Below, in pieces: positions 57,419 to 64,000 of a stretch of DNA of 64,000 nt. The stretch covers positions 372,001 to 436,000 of the forward strand of contig NZ_CP014315.1 of the NCBI RefSeq assembly GCF_001557535.2. Reading direction: 5' to 3'. How positions within the stretch are numbered: the stretch's first letter is position 1; each line of letters opens with the position of its first letter. Under the pieces are notes generated by a model. That model made no database searches. It saw only the letters and a list, made by a program, of their open reading frames with translations, and was not told where the DNA came from. Made by a program: the position numbers and the translations under genes. The DNA is from Burkholderia sp. PAMC 26561. Its GTDB lineage: Bacteria > Pseudomonadota > Gammaproteobacteria > Burkholderiales > Burkholderiaceae.

Positions 57419-58312
57419 TCAAACCGCTGGCCTCAATGCATCGATAAACGCCCTGAGTTTCGCCTGCGACTGCGTGCGAACAGGAAAATAGAGGTAGAGG
57501 CCGTCGCTTGGCGGCGTGAAGGGCAAAAGCACTTGTTCCAGTTCGCCGCTCGCCAGTTCGCGGCTCACCTCGAAGTCGCCCATGTAAGCCAACCCGAGAC
57601 CCTTGCGCGCGAAGTCGCCCAGGGTACTGCGGTCGTTGACGGTCAGCTTGCTGGGTATGTCCACGATGACCTTTCGGTCGTCGACCTGAAAATCCCATCT
57701 GTGTAGCGCGCCTGATCCGCCGAAGCGATATAGGAGCCCCTCGTGGTCCACAAGATCGTGCGGCGTTTGCGGCCGTCCCGCCCTGGCGAAATAGGCGGGG
57801 CTGCCGACTATCGACCATGTGATGTCCGGCGTCAGCCGGAGCGCGACCATGTCTTTGGCGAGTGCTTCGCCCAGGCGGATGCCCGCGTCGAAACCGCTTT
57901 CCACCAGATCGACGGCGGCTTCATCGAGCGTGAGATCGAGGTGGACGTCGGGATGCGTCAGCCGGAACCTTTCGACCATCGGTCCTATCAGCAGCGTGCA
58001 TGCCGAGCGCGTCATGGTCACGCGCAACGTGCCGGACGCATTGTCGCGAAAGCCATTGAGCGCTTCGAAGGCGCCATCTATATCTTCCACCGCCGGACGC
58101 AGACGCTTGTAGAGCGCATCGCCCGCCTCGGTAAGGGCCACGTGGCCGGTCGTGCGCTGGAACAACGAAACGCCATGACGCTGTTCGAGCACGCGGATCG
58201 ATTTGCTGACTGCGGTCGCCGACACCTTCAGGCGCGCGCCCGCGACCGTGAAGCTCTTGTGCTCGGCGACGGCGAGAAACATCGTGACGCCGTCCAGAAG
58301 ATCCTTGTCCAT
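57419..58312 (-). CDS. LysR family transcriptional regulator
   Basis: A 297-residue LysR regulator with DNA-binding domain DLLDGVTMFLAVAEHKSFTVAGARLKVSATAVSKSIRVLEQRHG and an effector domain of the AaeR/DsdC-like group (GLGLAYMGDFEVSRELASGEL). The start at 58312 follows GGAGGGCAAC. It is divergent from the SDR gene at 58444 and probably regulates it. Its stop abuts the stop of the peroxidase gene. Confidence 0.9.
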   Translation of the reverse strand: MDKDLLDGVTMFLAVAEHKSFTVAGARLKVSATAVSKSIRVLEQRHGVSLFQRTTGHVALTEAGDALYKRLRPAVEDIDGAFEALNGFRDNASGTLRVTMTRSACTLLIGPMVERFRLTHPDVHLDLTLDEAAVDLVESGFDAGIRLGEALAKDMVALRLTPDITWSIVGSPAYFARAGRPQTPHDLVDHEGLLYRFGGSGALHRWDFQVDDRKVIVDIPSKLTVNDRSTLGDFARKGLGLAYMGDFEVSRELASGELEQVLLPFTPPSDGLYLYFPVRTQSQAKLRAFIDALRPAV

Positions 58313-58443
58313 GTTGCCCTCCATTATGAACTCCCGGTTTAAGGCGAATGTACCGCGATCCCGTTTTTCGCGGGCAATCCGGCGCGTACGATTTGGCTAA
58401 TGGAAACCGGTCTACGGCTTCCAATTCAGTGAGGAGCAGGGAG

Positions 58444-59295
58444 ATGACCGATCAAGCCAGCTATAAACGCGTTTGGTTCATCACGGGTGCGTCGCGTGGA
58501 ATTGGCGCGGAGATCGCCGCCGCGGCGCTCGCCAATGGCGACGCCGTTGTGGCGACTGCGCGCAAGTCGAAGGCGATGACCGAGACGTTGGGCGAACAGG
58601 CGGCCCTCTTGCCGGTCGATCTCGACGTCACCAACGAGGCCGCCGCGCACGAAGCGGTCAAGCTCGCGACGGAGCGGTTCGGGCGGATCGATGTGCTCGT
58701 GAACAACGCGGGCTACGGCCTGGCCGGCGCGGTGGAGGAAGCGAGCGCGGCGGAAGTCCGCAGCATCTACGAGACCAACGTCATGGGTTTGCTCAATGTG
58801 ACACGCGCCGTCTTGCCGATCATGCGCGGCCAACGCAACGGCCATGTGATCAATATTTCGTCGCTGGGCGGCTACCAGGTCGGCGCGGGCTTCGGCGTGT
58901 ACGGGTCGACGAAATTCGCCGTAGAAGGTTTGTCCGAGTCGTTGCATGCAGAGCTCATGCCGCTGGGGATTCACGTCACGGTCGTCGAGCCGGGGTATTT
59001 CCGCACGGAGTTCCTGGATTCATCGTCGGCGATGGAGTCGAAGAACGTGATCGATGATTACGCCGATACCGCCGGGAAGGTCCGCGCAACCGCGAAGGCC
59101 TACAACGGCAAGCAGCCTGGCGATCCAAAGCGCCTCGCGCTTGCAATGCTGACGCTCGTCCAGGCACAAACGCCGCCGCTCAGGTTGCAAATGGGCACGG
59201 ACGCCGTGGCGCGCATCCGTGAAAAGAACGCCTTCGTTGAACGCGAACTGCAGGCCTGGGAAAGTCTTGCACGGTCCACGGATTTCCCCGCCTGA
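58444..59295 (+). CDS. short-chain dehydrogenase/reductase
   Basis: A 283-residue classical SDR. The cofactor motif TGASRGIG is at about residues 15-22, NNAG near 88, and the catalytic Ser (ISSLGGYQ), Tyr and Lys (YGSTK) near 137-158 are in place. AGCAGGGAG precedes the start. The cofactor is probably NADP(H), judging from RGIGAEI and the basic ARKSK. Substrate unknown. The divergent LysR gene upstream is the likely regulator. Confidence 0.92.
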   Translation: MTDQASYKRVWFITGASRGIGAEIAAAALANGDAVVATARKSKAMTETLGEQAALLPVDLDVTNEAAAHEAVKLATERFGRIDVLVNNAGYGLAGAVEEASAAEVRSIYETNVMGLLNVTRAVLPIMRGQRNGHVINISSLGGYQVGAGFGVYGSTKFAVEGLSESLHAELMPLGIHVTVVEPGYFRTEFLDSSSAMESKNVIDDYADTAGKVRATAKAYNGKQPGDPKRLALAMLTLVQAQTPPLRLQMGTDAVARIREKNAFVERELQAWESLARSTDFPA

Positions 59296-59382
59296 CGTTT
59301 GTTGGCCGCATTCCGCTCAGATAACCCCGATTTCTGCCGGAATGCACTACCATTCGAATCCTCTCTGGAGGATAGGTGACAG

Positions 59383-59844
59383 ATGGATCTCGACAAGATA
59401 GACCGCGCGATTCTGATCGCGTTGCAGGCCGACGGCCGGGCCACGAACGCAAGTCTCGCCGAGCGCGTCGGCTTGAGCGAAACGCCCTGCGCGCGGCGGC
59501 TCAAGCGGCTCGAAGCGGATGGGTACATAGAAGGGTATCGCGCGGTCCTGTCGCGCTCTGCGTTGGGACTCGGGCTGGTCGCCTTCGTGCAAGTGCGTTT
59601 TAGCGTGCACGACCGGAAGTTGTCGGACCGGTTCGAGCGCGAGATTCAGGCGATTCCTCGGATTGTCGCGTGTAACAACGTTTCAGGCACTGCAGATTAT
59701 CTGCTGCAAGTCGTGGCCCGTGATCTCGACGATTACGGCACCTTCATGCGCGACGTACTGCGCGTGTTGCCGGGGGTATCGGCGGTTGAATCCATGCTTT
59801 CATTGCGCGAGGTGAAGCGTTATGCCGGCTTGCCGTTGCTTTAG
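59383..59844 (+). CDS. Lrp/AsnC family transcriptional regulator
   Basis: A 153-residue feast/famine regulator. The N-terminal helix-turn-helix is LDKIDRAILIALQADGRATNASLAERVGLSETPCARRLKRLEADGYI, and the C-terminal RAM ligand domain holds VACNNVSGTADYLLQVVARDLDDYGTF. GGAGGATAGGTGACAG precedes the start. It overlaps the end of the convergent S10 peptidase gene by 4 bases. Ligand probably an amino acid. Confidence 0.92.
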   Translation: MDLDKIDRAILIALQADGRATNASLAERVGLSETPCARRLKRLEADGYIEGYRAVLSRSALGLGLVAFVQVRFSVHDRKLSDRFEREIQAIPRIVACNNVSGTADYLLQVVARDLDDYGTFMRDVLRVLPGVSAVESMLSLREVKRYAGLPLL

Positions 59845-61514
59845 GGGTTCGCCGCGCCGTCCGCTTTATAAAAACGCGTCAGGTCGCCTTTGAGCGCATG
59901 CAGCGATGCATCGTCGAGATAGATCATGTGGCCTGTCGGGTAATACGCGCGCTGGATGTTCGGCCGCAAGGACTTGTCCAGTCCCATGTGCGACAGGTCG
60001 TATTCGGTCTGGAAAAACGGCGTCGCGAGATCGAAGTAGCCATTGAGCGACAGCACGCGAAGGCGCGGGTTCTGCCGCATCGCTGCGGCAAGGTCGCCTG
60101 CCGCGTAAGGCTGCGACAACTGCTCGCCCCATGACGCACGATGCTTCCAGTTCCACTGCGACAACGCGTTGTCGTTGAATACGCGATACGCATCCGGCGC
60201 TTCGAAATGCAGGTCCTGCACGAGATGCTGATGCATCGCGGCATCGAACGCGCTCGACACGCTGGTGACCGAAGCGTCGTAGTCGGGACGCTCGGCGGCG
60301 TCGTCATAGTCGATCCCTTCAAAGCGCGCATCGTATCGTCCGAGACTGCGTGATTCCCCGCGCAGCAGTTGCTTGCGAAACCGCGATGGCCAGATTTCGA
60401 GCCGCGTCTCTTTCACATATTCGACGGTGAGGCCCGTATAGCCGGCGACGCGCGCCGCGATTGCATCGCGCTCGGCATCGGGCAAGGCGTCGCCTTGAGC
60501 TAAAGCTTGCGCATAGGGGCCGGCGGCGAACGCGCGGACTTCATCGAGATACGCCTGCAAGTTGGGCGGCTTCGGCATGAGCTTGTCGTGATACCACGCG
60601 ATGGCGGCGTATGTGGGCAAATAGCTCACGGCTTCCAGGTCGGTGCCAGGTGCGCGCGTGGCCGAGTTGAGCACCGACGACATCAGCACCACGCCGTTCA
60701 ACGTAATGTTGCTCTGGCTCAACTGGTACGCAAGCATCGCGGCGCGCGCCGTGCCATACGATTCGCCCAGCAAATACTTCGGCGAGTTCCAGCGCTGGTT
60801 GACGCTCAGGTATCGCTCGATGAAACGCTCGAACGCGCCGAGGTCTTCGTCGACGCCCCAGAACTGCTTGCCGGTTGCATGGCCCACGATGCGTGAAAAA
60901 CCGGCGCCGGGGGCATCGATGAAAACCAGATCGGTGGTATCGATCAGACTGTCCGGGTTATCCGCGAGCACGTAGGGCGCGGGCGGCGTGATGTCCGGAC
61001 TCGATGTATGCGCGCGTTTCGGTCCGAACGATCCCATCAGCAGGAACATGGTGCCCGCGCCGGGTCCGCCGTTGAACAGAAAGGTGACGGGGCGCGTGGC
61101 GGCGTGCTTTGGGTCCGACGTGTACGCCACATAAAAGATGCTGGCTTCGGCCTGACCCGCGTTGTTGCGCAAGAGCAGATTGCCGGCCGTGGCGGTGTAA
61201 TCGATCTTCTTGCCGTCGAGCTTGATGGAGTGCTGCGTGACGGATTGTGCTTCGGGCGGGACGGGAATGGCGTTATCGGGTTTGGCGTCGCTCGACGGTG
61301 TGGCTTTGGCGGCGCGTGTGCGTTCGGGACGAAGCGTGTTTGCAGTCGGTCCCGACGCCGGCCGCGGAGTCGCCGCCTGCGCGGGCTCTTCACCCTGCAC
61401 GGCGCTTGCGGCTTCCTCCTGCGCCACAGCGTTACCTAGATTGCTTGCCAGACCGATCACGATCAGGCCACGTACCAAGCTGTTGAAGCGAGCGCGCATC
61501 CTTGTCCCCGACAT
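59841..61514 (-). CDS. serine carboxypeptidase (S10 family), exported
   Basis: A 557-residue S10 peptidase. A signal peptide (LVRGLIVIGLASNLGNAVAQ) comes first, then an Ala/Pro/Thr-rich linker (about 35-95), then an alpha/beta hydrolase fold. Catalytic serine is in LLGESYGTAR, aspartate in LNGYFDLATPF and histidine in YPTGHMIYLDD. The oxyanion region is FLFNGGPGAGTMFLLMGSFGP. It removes C-terminal residues from peptides, probably in the periplasm. The start could also be ATG 61499. Confidence 0.88.
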   Translation of the reverse strand: MSGTRMRARFNSLVRGLIVIGLASNLGNAVAQEEAASAVQGEEPAQAATPRPASGPTANTLRPERTRAAKATPSSDAKPDNAIPVPPEAQSVTQHSIKLDGKKIDYTATAGNLLLRNNAGQAEASIFYVAYTSDPKHAATRPVTFLFNGGPGAGTMFLLMGSFGPKRAHTSSPDITPPAPYVLADNPDSLIDTTDLVFIDAPGAGFSRIVGHATGKQFWGVDEDLGAFERFIERYLSVNQRWNSPKYLLGESYGTARAAMLAYQLSQSNITLNGVVLMSSVLNSATRAPGTDLEAVSYLPTYAAIAWYHDKLMPKPPNLQAYLDEVRAFAAGPYAQALAQGDALPDAERDAIAARVAGYTGLTVEYVKETRLEIWPSRFRKQLLRGESRSLGRYDARFEGIDYDDAAERPDYDASVTSVSSAFDAAMHQHLVQDLHFEAPDAYRVFNDNALSQWNWKHRASWGEQLSQPYAAGDLAAAMRQNPRLRVLSLNGYFDLATPFFQTEYDLSHMGLDKSLRPNIQRAYYPTGHMIYLDDASLHALKGDLTRFYKADGAANP

Positions 61515-61528
61515 TGTTTCGATCGATG

Positions 61529-62071
61529 TTACTGCGCGCTGATTACGATCGCATTCGCCTTCCGATGCAACACGAGCGTAGGTTTGCCCTTGTAGGTATC
61601 GCTGCGAACTTCCTCGAAAGCGCATTTGGCGGCAAGTGCCAATGACGCTTCATTCGCAGGCGAGATAATGCAGACCGTCTCTCCTTGCGGCCAGCGCGCA
61701 TCCGACCACTGCAACGCAGCTTGCACGGCTTCGGTTCCATAGCCCCTTCCCTGCGCCGCCGAGGTCAGCATCCAGCCGGCCTCCGGGTTTGCATCGAACG
61801 ATGAATCGATACCGCGCTTGTACTGCCCGAAGCCGACTTCGCCCAGGAACGCGCCGCTGTGCTTTTCGCTGACGACCCAATACCCGAAGCCCATCAGTGA
61901 CCAATGCCCCGCGCTTCTGAGCAGCCGCGCCCATGCTTCTTCTTTGGTAAATGGAACGCCCGTGACATGGCGAACGACATCGATATCGGACCACATGACG
62001 TGGATATCGTGGAAGTCGCTGTGTTGCGGAGGACGAAGAGTGAGACGGCTGGTTTCGAGAACAGGTGGCAT
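61529..62071 (-). CDS. GNAT family N-acetyltransferase
   Basis: A 180-residue RimJ/RimL-like acetyltransferase starting PPVLETSRLTLRPP, typical of the subgroup. The acetyl-CoA-binding loop is AAQGRGYGTEAVQAAL near residue 110, preceded by IDSSFDANPEAGWML, and NEASLALAAKCAFEEV follows. The gene ends 14 bases before the S10 peptidase start, so they may be co-transcribed. Substrate unknown. Confidence 0.88.
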   Translation of the reverse strand: MPPVLETSRLTLRPPQHSDFHDIHVMWSDIDVVRHVTGVPFTKEEAWARLLRSAGHWSLMGFGYWVVSEKHSGAFLGEVGFGQYKRGIDSSFDANPEAGWMLTSAAQGRGYGTEAVQAALQWSDARWPQGETVCIISPANEASLALAAKCAFEEVRSDTYKGKPTLVLHRKANAIVISAQ

Positions 62072-62115
62072 TAGTTATTACGTTAAAGGATGGTTGGAAG
62101 GCGAACGTACGGCGA

Positions 62116-63039
62116 TCACGCCCGCTTCAAACGCTGCGGCTTGTCCATTGACGCAAGCTGCTCATCATGCGTTTCCCTGAGCATATCGACGAAATCCATG
62201 GTCAGGCGCGCCCTGGGCTGATGCGGCGGGAATAGCAGATACATCGGGAACATCACGGACGGCGTGAATGGCCGGATCGCAATATCCGGCCCTGCGAAGT
62301 CCTGCGCCACGAGGGGATGCGCGAGCGTCACACCCATTCCGCACCGGACCATCTCGCAGCAAATGGCGGCGTATTGCGCCTCGATCGCGAGCACGCGTTC
62401 GACGCCTGCACGCGTGAACGCCTCGTCCATCTGCGCACGGGTGCCGTCGCCGTGACATAGCGAAACGAACGGTTCGCCTTCGAAATCCTTCGGCTTGAGC
62501 GACGTCTTCTTGGCCAGCCGATGTCCGGCCGGAAGCACGCACACCGCCGCGACCTTCGACAACAGCTCGACCTCGCAATTCGACGCCTCGCTCGAATAGA
62601 TCGCAACGCCAAGATCGCAGAACTGCGAACTGGTCCAGTGATTAACCGTCCCCGACGTATTCACATGCAGCGACACGGTCACCTCCGGATACTTCGCCTG
62701 GAAGCGCTGGATCGCATGCGGCACGAGCGTCATGCCCGCCGATGGCATTGCTGCAATGCGCAATCGGCCAGTGCCGAGATTCTTGATTTGCGCTGCAGCA
62801 TTTGTCAGCCCTTGCAGGCCTACATACGCACGCTCCACTTCGCGGAAAAACGAATTCCCTTCGCTCGTTGGAATCAGCCGCACACCGCTGCGCAGGAACA
62901 ACTGCAGCCCGGTTTCACGTTCGAGTTGCGTGATCAGGCGACTGATATTGGGCTGCGAAGTGAACAGCTCCTTGGCTGCGGCGGTCATGGAACCGGCGAG
63001 CATGACGGCACGGAACGCCTCGATATGCTTCAGATTCAT
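62116..63039 (-). CDS. LysR family transcriptional regulator
   Basis: A 307-residue LysR protein. The DNA-binding domain is LKHIEAFRAVMLAGSMTAAAKELFTSQPNISRLITQLERETG, like those of OccR/NocR opine regulators. Start MNLKHIEAF at 63039. It is divergent from a binding-protein gene at 63173, so uptake of that ligand is probably under its control. Confidence 0.9.
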   Translation of the reverse strand: MNLKHIEAFRAVMLAGSMTAAAKELFTSQPNISRLITQLERETGLQLFLRSGVRLIPTSEGNSFFREVERAYVGLQGLTNAAAQIKNLGTGRLRIAAMPSAGMTLVPHAIQRFQAKYPEVTVSLHVNTSGTVNHWTSSQFCDLGVAIYSSEASNCEVELLSKVAAVCVLPAGHRLAKKTSLKPKDFEGEPFVSLCHGDGTRAQMDEAFTRAGVERVLAIEAQYAAICCEMVRCGMGVTLAHPLVAQDFAGPDIAIRPFTPSVMFPMYLLFPPHQPRARLTMDFVDMLRETHDEQLASMDKPQRLKRA

Positions 63040-63172
63040 CTCAGGCAACCCATATCATTGTTGTATGGGTAGCTATTTTATTCGTATTGGACGATATGCC
63101 CCGCGGCGAACAAAATAAATTCGTCCACCCTACATTCGTTGAACATCCGACCCTGCACCGTCTGGAGAAACC

Positions 63173-64000
63173 ATGAAAGAACTGCAGCACGTCCGTCGCT
63201 CGTCGTCTTCCCGTTCCTCTCTGCGACAGTGCGCACTTGCACTGGGCATTGCAGGCGCAATCGGCGCATTCGGCGCGCCGCTCCTCGCGCAGGCCGAGAC
63301 GACCCTGTATGTCGCGAACGTCGGGGGCTCGAACGAGACCATGTATCGGCAGAAAATCATTCCACCGTTCGAGAAAGCGCATGACGTGAAGATCGTCTAC
63401 GTGGCAGGCAACTCCAGCGATACGCTCGCCAAACTGCAGGCGCAAAAGGGTCATCAGCAGATCAACGTCGCCGTGATGGACGACGGCCCGATGTATCAGG
63501 CCATGCAGGCGGGTCTGTGCGGAAAGATCGATGAAGCGCCGGTCATGAAGGACCTGTACCCGCTTTCGCGTCTTGGCCCGACGTCCGTGGGCGTGGGCAT
63601 GGTGGCAACAGGCATCGGTTACAACGCGGACGCCTTCAAGAAGATGGGCCTGCCGGCACCGGACTCATGGAACGTCCTTACCGATAAACGCCTGAAGGGC
63701 AAGCTCGGTGTTCCTCCGATCACGAATACCTATGGGCTGCACACGCTCGTGATGCTGGCGCGCATGAATGGCGGCGGCGAGAAGAACATTGATCCGGGTT
63801 TCAACACGATCACAAAACAGGTCGCCCCCGATGTGCTTTCGTGGGCCCCCACGCCCGGCGAGATGGACGGCTTGATGCAAAGCGGCGATGTGATCCTCGC
63901 GCCGTATGGAAGCGGTCGTGCTGTCGCGTTGCAGAACACGGGCTTTCCGCTGAAGTTCTTTTATCCGAAAGAGGGCGGTGTAGCGCTGCAAGTCGCTGCA
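63173..64000 (+). CDS. extracellular solute-binding protein (partial, runs off the window)
   Basis: The frame opens at an ATG after TGGAGAAACC and stays open for 276 codons to the end of the window. A basic N-terminus (KELQHVRRSSSSRSSLRQ) and a hydrophobic signal (LGIAGAIGAFGAPLLAQA) give export near residue 42. The mature part has ETTLYVANVGGSNETMYRQKIIPPFEKAHDVKI and GVPPITNTYGLHTLVML, a PotD/spermidine-type binding fold. It is probably the first gene of an ABC importer operon continuing to the right, controlled by the divergent LysR gene. Confidence 0.88.
   Translation, partial: MKELQHVRRSSSSRSSLRQCALALGIAGAIGAFGAPLLAQAETTLYVANVGGSNETMYRQKIIPPFEKAHDVKIVYVAGNSSDTLAKLQAQKGHQQINVAVMDDGPMYQAMQAGLCGKIDEAPVMKDLYPLSRLGPTSVGVGMVATGIGYNADAFKKMGLPAPDSWNVLTDKRLKGKLGVPPITNTYGLHTLVMLARMNGGGEKNIDPGFNTITKQVAPDVLSWAPTPGEMDGLMQSGDVILAPYGSGRAVALQNTGFPLKFFYPKEGGVALQVAA

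Overview
The window looks like a stretch of a Burkholderiales chromosome or megaplasmid, most likely Paraburkholderia, Caballeronia or a close relative. The basis is high GC and codon use, oxalate-degradation genes, a Gram-negative general porin, an MHS-type transporter, many LysR, GntR and IclR regulators, and Burkholderia-like versions of FKBP, GFA and bacterioferritin. This is inference from gene content. No rRNA, tRNA, CRISPR array, insertion sequence or phage gene was seen.

Layout. 1-7265: an oxalate module (end of oxalyl-CoA decarboxylase, two formyl-CoA:oxalate CoA-transferase paralogues flanking a 79-residue unknown), then a FAH-family hydrolase and the proton-translocating transhydrogenase pntA-pntB. 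7666-17073: mixed single genes (ketopantoate-reductase-like, DUF1428, an AAA ATPase, a chemoreceptor, two small proteins, a ferritin, an epoxide hydrolase, GFA, FKBP and AraC). 17075-24070: a metabolite transporter and a purine-salvage block (adenosine deaminase, NCS2 permease, LysR, Tat-exported nucleoside hydrolase, porin). 24300-32961: a GntR regulator divergent from a five-gene catabolic operon (class V aminotransferase, YdiJ-like FAD/Fe-S dehydrogenase, MFS, an odd crotonase, a CaiB-type CoA-transferase), with matching palindromes at the regulator start and the operon start.

33123-40739: exporters, a YefM-YoeB toxin-antitoxin pair with its operator, a Nudix hydrolase and DeoR regulator sharing helically phased repeats, an HTH-deoxyribosyltransferase fusion, a GGDEF cyclase with a possible structured leader, and small proteins. 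40842-49426: an IclR-associated block with an FMN 2-hydroxyacid dehydrogenase and an opposite-strand five-gene operon (FAD 2-hydroxyacid dehydrogenase, binding protein, ATPase, fused double permease, DapA-like lyase). 50057-64000: an isolated, diverged RpoD-type sigma factor, Kup, a phosphoesterase lipoprotein, a di-haem peroxidase, LysR/SDR, Lrp, an S10 peptidase, GNAT, and LysR divergent from a binding protein cut by the window end.

A theme is metabolism of small oxo- and hydroxy-acids: oxalate, a glyoxylate-type aminotransferase, and three separate 2-hydroxyacid dehydrogenases, each with its own regulator or transporter. The best candidates for undescribed biology are the 25-33 kb operon, the 43-49 kb operon, the HTH-deoxyribosyltransferase fusion and the solitary RpoD paralogue.
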